Under the pieces are notes generated by a model, which was given only the letters and a program-made list of their open reading frames with translations, was not told where the DNA came from and made no database searches. The position numbers were made by a program, and so were the translations under genes. Positions 46,701 to 57,674 of a stretch of DNA of 64,000 nucleotides are shown in pieces; the first letter of the stretch is position 1, and each line of letters begins with the position of its first letter. The DNA is from Euschistus heros (lineage: Eukaryota; Arthropoda; Insecta; Hemiptera; Pentatomidae). The stretch covers positions 2,627,501 through 2,691,500 of the forward strand of contig RCWM02000081.1 in the NCBI GenBank assembly GCA_003667255.2, in the 5' to 3' direction.

Positions 46701-46869
46701 GAAACATATGTGTGTATTTGCACTTCAATAGGGCATTTTCAATCATTTTTCTAAATCCTGTAATTACTCCGAAAATATCCATTGCTCGAAAATAGATACT
46801 TTATGGAATTAAGAAAAACAACTTGACCAATTTGAAAATTTTAAAGTTAGTTATAGTTATAGTATTATA

Positions 46870-47290
46870 ATAGGGGATCCACCAAACCATCGAATTCTTC
46901 CCGCATCGAATCACTCCAATTCAAAATCCTTCGAAAAATCCTAGATGCTCCTTACTTCGTCACGAATGAACTTATCCAGAATGACCTTAATATCCCATAT
47001 GTTACTGATTTGGCACGAACCAGATACCTCTCCTTTCATAATAAACTCACTGCTCATCCAAATCCACTTGTTGCACAACTTGCTTCCCGTTCCATTCCTG
47101 GCAATCCTCCAAGGCATCTGAAAAGAAGATGGCCTCTTGATCTTCTTTTGTAAATATTTATTAGAGTACTACCAATGGGTAGTTCCTCTACAAGTAGTAT
47201 TCATATCATTATATCACATTTATACCGCATATTTACTAGATGTGTTTTGTAATGCAGTTGTAAATTTCTATTAATAAAAGAATAAAAAAA
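46870..47290 (+). pseudogene. LINE family A, 3' end
   Basis: Opens at 'ggggatccaccaaaccatcg' (the STKPSN codons), then the IQSLQ region, 'gatgctccttacttcgtcac' (the APYFVT codons), LSFHNKL, PGNPPRHLKRRWPLDLL and a stop near 47,150. The UTR has 'accaatgggtagttcctcta' and ends near 47,290 in 'aataaaagaataaa'. The frame is almost intact over about 90 codons, so this copy is among the younger ones. Confidence 0.8.
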
Positions 47291-47294
47291 AAAT

Positions 47295-48435
47295 ATAATA
47301 TAATATAATATAAATAGTTAATCCAAATTATAAATCTGAAAGTTAGTATTTAACTCATTTTCAAGGTAATTTGACAAATCCACTTTTTCAAGGCAACCAC
47401 CAATAAAGACTACTTTTTAGCCTTCGAGTATTTTCCGAAATTTTTCTCGAGACTTCCTATTAGCCTCTTTATTTATTTTTTTTTTTTTTTATATAATACT
47501 TGGACAACATATTTAAATAAAACGTACGATTAGTAGAAGGAGGAAGGATCTCTGTATAACATGACAGATTTACCACATCTTGAAAAGCTTGCTTTCCAGA
47601 TTCTATTGTTCTTAAATATAGTTGAAATGTTACTAATACTACGTGTGGTACTAATGGTACGTGAGGAAACCAGTTATTTCTTAATCCATGTCAACATTAA
47701 AAATTTTTTACTTATCCTTTCATTGTCTTTTATGAATGTGTATCTGTTTAGCTATCTCATAAAGTTGTGAGGCGTACAAAAATATGTTACCAATGCACTC
47801 CAGGCCCATAAAAGTTAATAGTAGAGAATAAGTTATAAATAGCAACGTACTCGTGATAAATATAAACTTTGAAGTGATCTGTTAAAGTAAAGTTGTGTAA
47901 ATGTTAAATAGTTAGGAAGTGTGTTAAGGTAAAAGGGTAAAGGAGAGATGAGCTGACCGTATAAACGATGCTAATTTGCAACTGTTTGTTAATTCTGAAG
48001 CAACGGGATTGGATTTTAATTTCATTACTCTCTACCCTTGCGTTTGCTGTTTGTCGGAATAATTCATTTGGAAGTGGCCAAAACTACCTGACGTCCTAAT
48101 GCCTTTACATGATTGGTAGAGCCATTTTAGTTTATGCTGTCTCGGAAAGCATTTATCTGACCTTAATGCTATCAAATTTGATGGAAGTATTATCCTACCT
48201 AATCTTCGGATATGTTTACATTATGAAATTATTTTTTTAAAACTTGATTTAATGAAATAACATTTAAAAAACTGTCCCTTTTGAACCTATCAGCTAAAGA
48301 AAGAATAACATGGGACATGTTTTAGGGGTCGCCCCTTGACGGTCAATGCTCATTTTTTTCTTTTTTCTTTTTTTTTTTCCCTTACCTGTGAGTCGGTTTT
48401 CTATAGAAGATACATTTTTAAATCAAATAGCTTGA
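47295..48435. other. AT-rich spacer, nothing recognised
   Basis: The frame 47,561-47,770 is leucine/isoleucine-rich and could form a membrane helix if translated, but has no recognisable family. 'aggggtcgccccttgacggt' is at 48,325. Confidence 0.35.
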
Positions 48436-48439
48436 TACT

Positions 48440-48605
48440 GCTGACCGTCTGTCTCCTAAACGGTAGATCATAGCGACAAATTTTATATAACAAAAATATT
48501 TTCTATTTAATTTCTGATTAGTCAATTTTTAGAAAACTTTCGATGCGAGAGCAACATCAACAGAGGTACAGCGTGTCAAAAAAGCCTTAAAAATAGTGTT
48601 TTTTA
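48440..48605. repeat. Dispersed repeat module, second copy
   Basis: Same module as 395-560: 'ctcctaaacggtagatcata', 'gcgacaaatttta', 'tatttaatttctgattag', then 'cgatgcgag' and 'gtgtcaaaaaa'. No coding content. Confidence 0.5.
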
Positions 48606-48609
48606 TGCT

Positions 48610-49320
48610 CTTTTTTACCTCTTAAGCATTTCACTAATTAGAAATAATTCAGGATTAACATAAAATTTTATGTGTAATTTTAGTATAATTTTGTTTTACG
48701 AGTTCAATCTCGTTCGAAACAGAGCCCAAGTAGCCATAAACTTTAATGATTTGCAGGAAGTTGGGAATTATGAGTGTGTGAACCGTTCCTCAATGGTTTA
48801 AAATAAAACAAAAGAGATACTTAAACTTTGAAAACTTTAAAGAAGCAAAATTTCTTTTCTGAAATCCTAGAAAATTCCAAAACTTGCTGAAAAAAATTAT
48901 ATATATTAGTATATATTAAAAAAAATTACAGCTAGAAAATTATAAGACGCTTGCTATCTATAGACAATTAACAAAGCTCAATGGAAAGGCCATAGGAAAA
49001 AAAAAATAATTGTTATAAAATTGTTGGAGCTTACATATGAGTATCTGCCTCAACCGCCCTTCTCTCCAGACCTTTATTCTATAAACACTATTTTTGTAAG
49101 GACTTAGATCAATTTTTAAATAATAAAAAACTATTTTTCATAAATCGATAGAAATCCGAAATAGTTCATAATAAGAATTAAAAATTCAATTCAGAGGAGC
49201 CAGCGTTTCAGAAATGTTCATTCTTCTCAATACATTTCTTCATTCTTCTCAATAGAGTCGTTTAATGAATAACAATGTTTTTTACCAAGAAAAATTAAAA
49301 AAAAAAAAATCATGTTCGAC
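48610..49320. other. AT-rich spacer, nothing recognised
   Basis: A local imperfect direct repeat 'cattcttctcaat' at 49,218 and 49,242. No gene. Confidence 0.4.
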
Positions 49321-49324
49321 TAAT

Positions 49325-50110
49325 CCCCATTAAACAGATTATAGCTACCTAGGACTCTGGAAAAACGACTTACTGGGAATCCTCAAACGAGACCTCAAAG
49401 ACAAGAAACTGCTGTTCATATTCAACTAACATTTACAAGACAAACGTTTAAAGATCCCAATTAATTACATAAGACTTATTTACTTGACAATAATTAGACT
49501 AATTAGGACATACGGAGCTGGGCTCTAGAACTTCACTAAACCTTCCAATTCTTCTTGTATTCAATCTTTACAACACAAAATCCTTCATAATATCCTCAAT
49601 GCTTCTTATTATGCCACAGACTTATCCATAGAGATCTTAATGTTCCATATGTTGCTGCATTGGCTTAAACCAGATACCTATCCGTTCCAAGTAAACTCCA
49701 TACCTACTCGAATCCACTTGTTTCACAATCAATTCCCGATAATCCTCTGAGGCGTCTGAAAAGAAGATGACGAAGAGACCTTCTAATTTAGAACTATTCG
49801 GGTGCTACTATTGAGTACTAAAAGTTCTTTACATGTTGTTGACGTGTCATCATTTAATCATTTTTTCTCAAATTTACATGGTGTGTGGAAAGTTTTCAGT
49901 TGCAAATATTAAGAAATTAACAAAAGAAAAAAGATTCCCGTTAATCCTGTGATATGTCTGAAAAGAAGATGACCTCGGGACCTATTGAAGTGCTACTAGT
50001 GAGTGGTACCTTTACATGTTATTGACTAGTCATTGTAATACTTTCCTTAAATTTACTTATTGTATATATGTATACGGTTGTTAATATCAATAATTTTTTT
50101 TTTTTAATAA
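49325..50110 (+). pseudogene. LINE family A, two 3' ends in tandem
   Basis: First copy 49,325-49,925: 'ggactctggaaaaacgactt' region, then RLVT-type thumb codons near 49,470, 'atacggagctgggctctaga', 'aatcctcaatgcttcttatt', 'ctctgaggcgtctgaaaaga' and a UTR ending near 49,925. Then 49,930-50,110 starts again at 'attcccgttaatcctgtgat' (the IPDNP codons), repeats 'gtctgaaaagaagatgacct', the 'gctactagtgagtggtacct' UTR word, and ends in an AAT-type tail. Both are in the same orientation, so two 5'-truncated ends lie head to tail. Neither is functional. Confidence 0.8.
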
Positions 50111-50114
50111 TAAT

Positions 50115-50680
50115 AATAAATAAATATACTAATTAAGTCCTATATGAAGCAAATTTGTATTAAATTCAGGTGTAGGAAAACGACAAAAATGCTAAAACAA
50201 TAATACGTAAATTATTATACAATATTCGTTGTGTGTATTATATATCGTTATATATACGAGCATACATATATATAAAATATAAAAACATCCCGGATATCCC
50301 TGAACCTATCCTGTCTCCACAGGAGACAAAGCATCTCAACCACGTCACTAGTGGCAATTATAGTGGAAGCTGCAATAGAGCGCTATAGCATGTTTCGAAA
50401 TTTTTCTTAAATATTTAGTAATAAATATGAAGCATGGCCCTAATCTTAAGCTGTATAAGAAGTGTTTGCTGAATGAAGGGATTATGTTACATTTAAAAAT
50501 ATATATAATCTAGTTCTTTGGATAAAGGATTTATGTGCAGAAGTATTAGGAAAAAAAAGGGGCTATTACATATTCCTGCTTTAGGAAAATGTGAAAACAA
50601 AACTTAAAACATAAATTACTGAAATTTTTGTATTGTTACATAACCCCTCTATCCACCGAAACCTTCAATAGGTACATAAT
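50115..50680. other. AT-rich spacer, nothing recognised
   Basis: A slightly less AT-rich piece 'cacaggagacaaagcatctc' at about 50,318; no frame or repeat partner. Confidence 0.35.
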
Positions 50681-50687
50681 AATCGGA

Positions 50688-50908
50688 GATGGGAAATCAT
50701 TAAATTTAATCATGATTATATATTTAACTAATTTCCTGGAGTCAATGATGTAATCTTTTGTGATTAAATAATTCAGTTAATTTTTCAATGAACTAAATTA
50801 ATATTATACAAAAATTGAACGGAAATATTTAATCATGATTGAATCATATGATTGATTCCAGAAAATTAGTTGACCAATAATTAACTATGATTAAATTTTG
50901 CCCAACTC
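50688..50908. mobile_element. hAT-type MITE, about 220 bp
   Basis: Left end 'ggagatgggaaatcattaaa'; right end, read on the minus strand, 'agagttgggcaaaatttaat'. Arms continue 'tcatgatta', 'actaattt(c/t)ctgga', 'tcaat'. (C)AGAGTTGGGCAAA is a typical hAT terminal word. Flanks 'ataataat' (left) and 'aataaaga' (right) could hold an eroded 8-bp duplication. Non-coding. Confidence 0.65.
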
Positions 50909-50911
50909 TAA

Positions 50912-51530
50912 TAAAGAGACGAATTCCAATATCAAGTAAATGGTTTTGCTGTCGGATATTCCACAAATATTCTTCTTCCATTAAAACGCAAATTTTAATA
51001 CAGACTGATATTAAAGCCCCGGTCTGATTGACTCGTATTGATCTCTTATATAATACTCGGGTCAGGAGTGAAGAGGAGAAATTATTAACGTGGATTTAAA
51101 AAATGTTATATTTCATATACAACTCCTTTTTATTGCCAATTAAGTTTGTTAACTCTTTTCTTCCACAAACCCATAAATTCTTATGAATCTTCACTACGCC
51201 CCCATTGTTTAAACACGCCGTTATTTTATAGTGTTCATTAGCGTCTTGATTCATTAGGTAGAAAGATTATTAAAAGATAAATGGACTGTCGGATGAAACT
51301 TAATGGTCAGTGACTGGGGATTTTAACTTTGTTTCAGTCTAGCGAGATAATTGTTTCTTTTGATGTTCAATTTCTTTGTTCCTTGAAACTAGCTTTTTGT
51401 GTTATTTAATTTGTAATTAAGTTCTTTATAGAAGAAGTCGCCTTTGTCTACTCTACCACTTTAAGTTTAAGTTAAATAAAGATTATGTTCTTAGTCAAAG
51501 AAAAATAAATAACAATAGTTCATTAATTTA
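50912..51530. other. AT-rich spacer, nothing recognised
   Basis: No recognisable frame or repeat. Confidence 0.35.
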
Positions 51531-51534
51531 TTTA

Positions 51535-51660
51535 TGGATAAATTTCTTGACTGTTACTATTAAATGTTTAGTAAGGTTCTCGAGGTTCAGTTAATAAATA
51601 AAAACAATTATTTTGGCGACACACATAGGGGTATTTAGCTAATCTAGGCGGCCAAAAGTC
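51535..51660 (-). repeat. Penelope-like repeat, 3' end, minus strand
   Basis: The minus strand reads 'tggccgcctagattagctaa', 'atacccctatgtgtgtcg', 'ccaaaataattgtttttatt', 'gaacctcgagaaccttacta', 'aacatttaatagtaacagtc', 'aagaaat'. The last 90 bp match the other family members. The first 40 bp match 53,137-53,175. Confidence 0.65.
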
Positions 51661-51664
51661 AATT

Positions 51665-53125
51665 TTATGAAATCCACTGAAGGAAAAAAAACTAAGCTAA
51701 TACCTAAGTCGTACGACAGGTCGTGACTGCCCCATCCCTCAGGCCAACGATCTCTCTCTCTCTGCTTTCTAAGTGTAATCACTTCAGTTAAAATGTGTTT
51801 TCCTATATTTAGTGATATTCTTCATAAATGTTATTGATCTGGAAACTGCTGGTGAGGACACATACTTTTGCAGTGGTTATTATTTTATCAAGTAATGTAT
51901 CAGTGCCATTTCGGCTGTTTGAAAAGTATCTAATTTTTAGGTTTTTTTATTTTTTATTTTTCAACCCCATTTTAGCATATTTTAATGTTTTTGTTGTACT
52001 TCAGGGTGCGTTGCGGCTGTTATTTTTGATTTCTCTGAAAGATTAGACTTTTTGTAAAATATTAATGACCAAATCAGCCGCACATTAGAAAATATTAAAT
52101 TAAGTATTTAAATTCTTTCAACGAGATCTTTTTTTTATATTTGTCCATTTGCTCAGGAGTGACCCCGAAAACCACTAAAAGATAAAATTCAGGAGCAAAT
52201 CTTTCCAATTTTGAAGTAAAATTAAAATATTTGAAGACATCTTAGTCATGTATGACTAATGAGCTATTCTATTGACCAATAAAAGGACATGAAGTATCAA
52301 TTGTCCTGTTTAAAATCTAAATTTAAACAGAGATGAAAAGAAGTTAGTAAATTGGAAAAATAAATCCTTAAAAAAAAAAGACGATTGGCTGCTGAAAACA
52401 TTTGAAATACTTATTTTAATTAATTAAACTCATTAAAAAACACCATGTTCACACGGGAGGATAATTGTTATACTGTAAAACATATTATGTCACTTACTCT
52501 GATTTACGCAAATGTATGTAATGCTATTATATTAGAATTAACTATGAGATCCTACATTTGTGGCATAACTTTTATGGAATCATTTAATATAAAAATAAAA
52601 ATTATACTGATGCCGATGCTTTTTCTTTTGGTTTATCTATATTGCACGCTAGGATTTGTCTGTTCGAAAACATATTAGCTCCATGTAAACAAAAGAACTG
52701 ATACTAACCAAGCAATCGTTATGCAAAGGAAAAATGAAATTCAAGTATAATTTGTACAAAAAACATAATTGATAGTGGATGCCCCTAATGCTGGATTTGG
52801 CAACACTAACAATGGTAATGCCTGCATATTTTTTTAGATGCAGATATCACTGGTGTTGATTTCAATTTGTTATACCAGTCTTCATTTAAAGTGAAATCAA
52901 GTGGCCACAAAGTTCATTTACAAAGGTTTGAAGACTGACATCAGGTATCAAAATTATATAAAAGTTCTTATCCACCTAAGATGCATAAAATTCTTATTCA
53001 CAGAGCAAGTTTGATAGAAAAAAACTGTTGCCAAAAGGATTGTTGCTCCATTTTTTTTTATTTTTTTTTATTTTTTTTTATTTTTTTTTTGATGGCTTGT
53101 AAATATATGTTCGACATCCAACTGG
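51665..53125. other. AT-rich stretch, nothing recognised
   Basis: Frames at 51,828-52,046 and 52,445-52,678 are hydrophobic and without a domain. '(tttttttta)' repeats lie at 53,050-53,090. A CT tract 'ctctctctctctctgc' is near 51,752. Confidence 0.4.
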
Positions 53126-53129
53126 GATT

Positions 53130-53700
53130 AAATAATTTTGGCCACCTAAAATCGTAAAGTACCCCTATGTACGACGTTTCGATACTATATTGTTCTCATA
53201 ATCATGCCCTACAGTGAAAAAACAGGTTACAATAAAATTATATAAGTTATACAAATTATTTCAAAACATAATATCGACCAGGTATACCACGGATATGGTA
53301 TCTACTTGGGAATACCACCTGCCCTTTCAACCTAATTTTTCCTAGAGGATCCCCCATAAACCTTTGTAACTGTTTTTTAAAATTTCCCCGGGTCAGTTGT
53401 GTACTAGAATGGTTAGAATTTAGTTAGTCGATACCATATCCACCAGTAACATTGTAAGTAGTTTTATATTCCTCTAAATTCTGTAATTATATATATTTTT
53501 ATTATTCTAACACATGTTGTTATAACTTATATTGTAGCTGACTTTATGTTTTGAAATAACTTGTATAACTTATATAATTTTATTTTGACCTGTTTTTTCA
53601 CTGTAGGGCATGATTATAAGAACAATAAAGTCTTGAAACGTCGCCAAAATTGTTGTTTTTATTTATTGACAGGACCTCGAGAACCTTACTAAATATTAAA
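53130..53700 (+). mobile_element. Penelope-like repeat with inverted partial copy at its head
   Basis: 53,160-53,275 is an inverted copy of 53,535-53,650: 'cgacgtttcgatactatatt', 'gttctcataatcatgcccta' and 'cagtgaaaaaacaggtta' against 'aacctgttttttcactgtag' (variant), 'ggcatgattataagaacaat' and 'tcttgaaacgtcg'. Between them is the family body ('accacggatatggtatctac', 'atccaccagtaacattgtaa'). It continues to 'gaccgagaacc'-type 3' end words near 53,690. Partial inverted terminal copies are a known habit of Penelope-like elements. No RT domain. Confidence 0.6.
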
Positions 53701-53704
53701 TTTA

Positions 53705-54195
53705 TTTTATTTTTTTAAATCTCTTTCCTCTCATTGTGACCCCATAAGAGTTTATTTTGAGTTTAATATGCTCCAGACCAATAGGCACACTACACACATG
53801 ACCAAATTCATTGCTTTACATTTTTATAAATTCTAAATGAATTCATTGTCTTTTTGTACAATCAGATAAACAAAACAAAGAATGAAAAAAATAAATAGAT
53901 AATTACTATTTATTACTGACAGATATTTTAATCTCAACTATATACGCGATTGTAGTTGCCTCATTTATTGTATCACTAAATTTAGTTGAACAGAGGTCAT
54001 ATTCAGATTCCCAGAAACCTGTGGTATATAAATCTGAACGTTGATATGGGATTCCGGGAATTATTAATGGCAAACGATACGCAGGGATGAGTCGAATGGT
54101 TCAAAAGGGAACCGATGAATTGGCCACAGTGATTGGCCGTTAGAATGTTTCCGACATTTAATATCACTAGCTTTAATTTTAAGACCATTCCTAAT
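53705..54195. other. AT-rich spacer, nothing recognised
   Basis: The minus-strand frame 54,003-54,188 has no domain. Confidence 0.35.
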
Positions 54196-54350
54196 CATTA
54201 CTATTTTATAAAAGGACAAGCCATTTTTCGTTTTTGATCTCTAAACACAACAATGAAGTATGAAAATCGACCAATATGCAGTTAGCACCATTTCGCAATA
54301 GAGATTACATTGGTAAAACTACTGAAACCATCTGTTCTAAATTTTATCTA

Positions 54351-55955
54351 CAGTAGGCAAAAAAAGTATTTGCACACCATGTTATTAAAGATTTTTTATA
54401 AAATATGTTTTTCTTTTTCACCCAAATAATATTTATTAAGTTCATAAATCAAAACTTTATAACATTTTAAATTCAAATATGTAAAAAAGTCAAACAAATT
54501 AAGTATGAACAATATAATGTAATTTTTCACTGCAAAAAAAGTATTTGCACACCTGTAATCAGTGATCCTTTAACATGTCAACAAATGTTCTGAGAGGATT
54601 AACGTGTCCTTTAGTACATTCTATCCTTTTCTCTTTACTAGATTCTTTCAGTTTTAGTTGTGCTTTCAACTAGTGCGTTTAATATGGCTCCAAAATCTAG
54701 AGAAATTCCTGTGACTGTGAGGCAGGAAGTACTTGTATTACACCGTGCGGGTAACAGTTATAGGGAAATTGGGAATAGATTAAATTTATCATTTTCCACT
54801 GTGAGGTACATCATTAAAAGAGGGATAACAGAAAATAAGCAACGAACAGGTCGACCAAGAGCCTTAAACGAACGAGAGAGGAGGAAGGTCATCAAAGAAG
54901 CGCTGAAAAATCCAGCTCAAAGTGCGCGAAATCTTGCCGGTGACCTGGCGTCATGTTCAGGTAAAACTGTTAGCCCACAGACAATAAGAAACATTCTTCA
55001 CAATGAAGGCATACGAGGCAGGCGACCCTTAAAAAAGCCATATATCAGTAAGGTTAATAGGAAGAAACGGCTTGAGTTCGCCGAAGAATTTGTTAACAAA
55101 TCCGTTGAATTTTGGAAGAAAATTTTTTTTTCCGATGAAAGTAAATTTGAGTTTTTTAAACCACAAAATATAATAACTATATGGAGAAGGCAGAAAACGG
55201 CTTTGAATACAAAAAATGTATTGAAGACGATTAAACATGGAGGAGGGAACATAATGGTTTGGGGTTGCATGGCTTATTCTGGAGTGGGGAATTTACATGT
55301 CATCGAAGGTAAAATGACAGCTCGGTCCAATGTGGAGGTGTTGCGGGGCAACTTGAAGGAAAGTGCTTTAAAATTAGGTTTGGAGAACAATTTTTATTTC
55401 CAACAGGATAACGATCCAAAACATACGGCCAACATTATAAAAGAATGGCTCCTTTATAATACCCCAAGAAGACTGATGACCCCACCCCAATCTCCAGACC
55501 TCAGCCCAATTGAAAATCTGTGGCATATTCTGGATAGAAAAGTACGCGAGACCACTATTACGAGTAAGGAGCACCTGAGACGGGTGCTAGTTGATTCCTG
55601 GAACAATTTATCAGGTGAGGTGACAAAGAATTTAGTTGAGTCAATGCCAAGGCGGTTACAGGCCGTAATTGAAACTAGAGGAATGCAAACTAAATATTAA
55701 GGACAATTTTATAAACAGTTATGACTCGAACTATTTTTTGAAATGTTTGATTAGGTGTGCAAATAATTTTTTTGCAGTCTAAAATTACATTATATTCTTT
55801 ATACTTCATTTCTTTGACACTTTTACATATTTCTATTTATAATGTTATATTGTTTTGATTTATGAACTTAAATAAATGTTGTTTGGATAAAAAAGTGAAA
55901 TTTATTTAATCTAAATCTCTAATTACATGGTGTGCAAATACTTTTTTTGCCTACT
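54351..55955 (+). mobile_element. Intact Tc1-type transposon with IR/DR ends (1,605 bp)
   Basis: TA at 54,349-54,350 and 55,956-55,957. Both ends read inward CAGTAGGCAAAAAAAGTATT then TGCACACCATGT, identical for 32 bp. A second related repeat lies inside each end at almost equal distance: 54,530-54,553 (about 180 bp in) and 55,753-55,777 (about 180 bp in), both CTGCAAAAAAA(G/T)TATTTGCACACCT-like. This is the IR/DR layout known from Sleeping Beauty-type Tc1 elements. The single gene is uninterrupted. Matching TIRs plus an open frame suggest recent insertion into the Helentron-like host. Confidence 0.95.
54684..55700 (+). CDS. Tc1/mariner transposase, DD34E, 338 aa
   Basis: Cut-and-paste transposase that binds the IR/DR ends and excises the element into TA sites. 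Domains in order: first HTH (about residues 8-45, with AGNSYREIGNRLNLSFSTVR), the GRPR linker at 57-60, second HTH (about 65-112, with SPQTIRNILHNEGI), KKP motif at 117-119, then the DDE domain. Catalytic residues: Asp151 (FFSDESKF), Asp242 (FQQDNDPKHT) and Glu277 (SPDLSPIENLW). Exactly 34 residues separate the last two. The family signature KHGGGNIMVWGC is at 185-196. 338 aa is normal for Tc1. The frame is open further upstream from a GTG at 54,660, but the first ATG is 54,684, followed by APKSRE, so I start there. No intron, frameshift or missing motif is seen. The basic segment 52-68 probably contains the nuclear localisation signal. Expression cannot be judged. Confidence 0.95.
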   Translation: MAPKSREIPVTVRQEVLVLHRAGNSYREIGNRLNLSFSTVRYIIKRGITENKQRTGRPRALNERERRKVIKEALKNPAQSARNLAGDLASCSGKTVSPQTIRNILHNEGIRGRRPLKKPYISKVNRKKRLEFAEEFVNKSVEFWKKIFFSDESKFEFFKPQNIITIWRRQKTALNTKNVLKTIKHGGGNIMVWGCMAYSGVGNLHVIEGKMTARSNVEVLRGNLKESALKLGLENNFYFQQDNDPKHTANIIKEWLLYNTPRRLMTPPQSPDLSPIENLWHILDRKVRETTITSKEHLRRVLVDSWNNLSGEVTKNLVESMPRRLQAVIETRGMQTKY

Positions 55956-56264
55956 GTATATCACCTTCATAGTTCTAGGGCGGTTTAACAAGAATTAATA
56001 TTTAAATGTGTAAAGTTGAGCGGCACAAAAAAGGTTTGCCACTTTGGCATATACGTTTATGGTTAGAAATTAAAATCTAACTAACCAGATGAAAACAATA
56101 GAATTTTTCATATAAAAATCATTACTAATAAAAAATTTCGATCCTTTGCTATTTGGCATTGTGTGTAAAAATATATATAATATTATACCTTCACCTGGAA
56201 TAATTAACTCTCTTATTTTTGTGGAGTTTCTTTAATTATAAAATTAACTTTTTTTTATTAGTTC

Positions 56265-56769
56265 AAAAATTTAACCATTCGCCTTTTCAAAATTCACTTA
56301 TTATATATATTGAAATATGGAGTAATACATTCAAAGTATTTACAATTTAATTTGCTGTGGAGAAGTCCAGAAATGAAAGTACACAATAATAAAATGATGT
56401 TTTAAGAATGTCAGATTCCATTGTAGATGCATGTAATATTCTGAAAGCTATTATTTTAGTTTTTCTATCTTTCTGGGAGATATATTTCTTTTTACATCAG
56501 TTATGAATCGAGTTACTTTTAAAGTGACAGATTGGCAGTAAATTTATTCGTATGATTTCAAAGCATTCTTTAAAATTATTCATTTAGGCTTAAGTTAAGA
56601 CAAGTGACAGCTATTTTTATTTTTAGTCAATGAGGCTTGAATCAATTTAAAGGTCACAGTGGTAGAGGTAGTGGAATTATAGTGTCAAGTTAGGACAAAC
56701 GAAAATGTTTTTTGACACATCAAAATATGTTTTTGACTGCTTAAGTTAAGTATATAAAATATATATATA

Positions 56770-56826
<57 letters not shown>

Positions 56827-57140
56827 TTTCACTTCCACTGAATAATATAACTCAAAGGTGCGATGATAAAAAAAAAAAAAAAAAAAAACACGTTATGTCT
56901 TGAATATACTGACATGCTGAATGTTTCATTCTTTTTAAGGTGAAAGGAAACCAATTAGAATTATTACAAACTTATTATTAATAATAGTGATTTAAAAAGT
57001 TCTAAATTTTATGGTACTATGCTTTAAATATTACAATAGGTAGTAATTTTAAAAAAATAAATTTTAAATTACAGTTTTGCATTAGATCAAAATGAAAATC
57101 ATTTTTGTTTACTTATCTAAAATATATACCAAGGTTTTTT
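56265..57140. other. AT-rich spacer with (TA)n at 56,758-56,822 and poly-A at 56,869-56,888
   Basis: A TA run with one 'atta' break. No gene or repeat match. Confidence 0.7.
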
Positions 57141-57144
57141 GATA

Positions 57145-57430
57145 TAGGTATATGGATATATTTCTTGACTGTTACTATTAAATGTTTAATAAAGTTCTTG
57201 AAGTTTAGTCAATAAAATAACTTATATCGGCAACGTTTCCAGACGATGAACTACTTACAATGTTGCTGGTGGATATGCTATTGGCATTTACTACTAAATT
57301 ATAACAATTATACCCCACAACTAAACTGGGAAATATCTGAAAAAAAGGTTGGTGATGGGAATTTCCAAAATAATGATATTCCCAAGGTACAGGTAGAAGG
57401 GATTTCCGTATTCCTGTGTAATAAATGTAT
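57145..57430 (-). repeat. Penelope-like repeat, minus strand
   Basis: The minus strand reads 'acacaggaatacggaaatcc', 'cttctacctgtaccttggga', 'ttttttcagatatttcccag', 'catatccaccagcaacattg', 'taagtagttcatcgtctgga', 'aacgttgccgatataag' and 'tgactaaacttcaagaactt', ending 'aacatttaatagtaacagtc'. It shares head and tail with the copies at 7,690 and 53,290 but lacks the middle 200 bp. A frame on this strand (57,501-57,205) runs through the head with HTGIRKSLL-like codons; not convincing as a gene. Confidence 0.6.
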
Positions 57431-57434
57431 AAAT

Positions 57435-57611
57435 GATTAATATGATGTATATAAATATAAATGTATATTATTAGTCTTAAAGTATTAAGTTGTAATAACA
57501 TGTGTTGAGATTTAGTACGTCTGATTTTTGTTTATTTCGCGATTTTAATTTTTTCTATGATTATCATTATATACACCAAGAACAAAATAATCTTAAACAA
57601 AATATATATAC

Positions 57612-57674
<63 letters not shown>

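Larger units (their letters stand above)
54200..56260 (+). mobile_element. Helentron-like element copy 3, split by a Tc1 insertion
   Basis: Left part 54,200-54,350: 'tataaaaggacaagccattt', 'gaaaatcgacc', 'caccatttcgcaata', 'aaaactactgaaacc', 'attttatcta'. Right part from 55,956: 'tatatcaccttcatagttct' then 'agggcggttta', 'ggtttgcca', 'ttatggttagaaattaaaat', 'aaccagatgaa'. Removing 54,351-55,955 and one TA gives a collinear match to copy 2. The right end is lost after about 56,210, so the terminal GC-rich phrase is absent here. Confidence 0.55.

Noticed and set aside
51828..52678. Two hydrophobic frames (72 and 77 codons)
   Set aside because: Hydrophobicity follows from T-rich sequence. No signal, domain or conservation can be claimed.
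54998..55574. Minus-strand frames of 66-90 codons over the Tc1 transposase
   Set aside because: Antisense shadows of the transposase gene; no domains.
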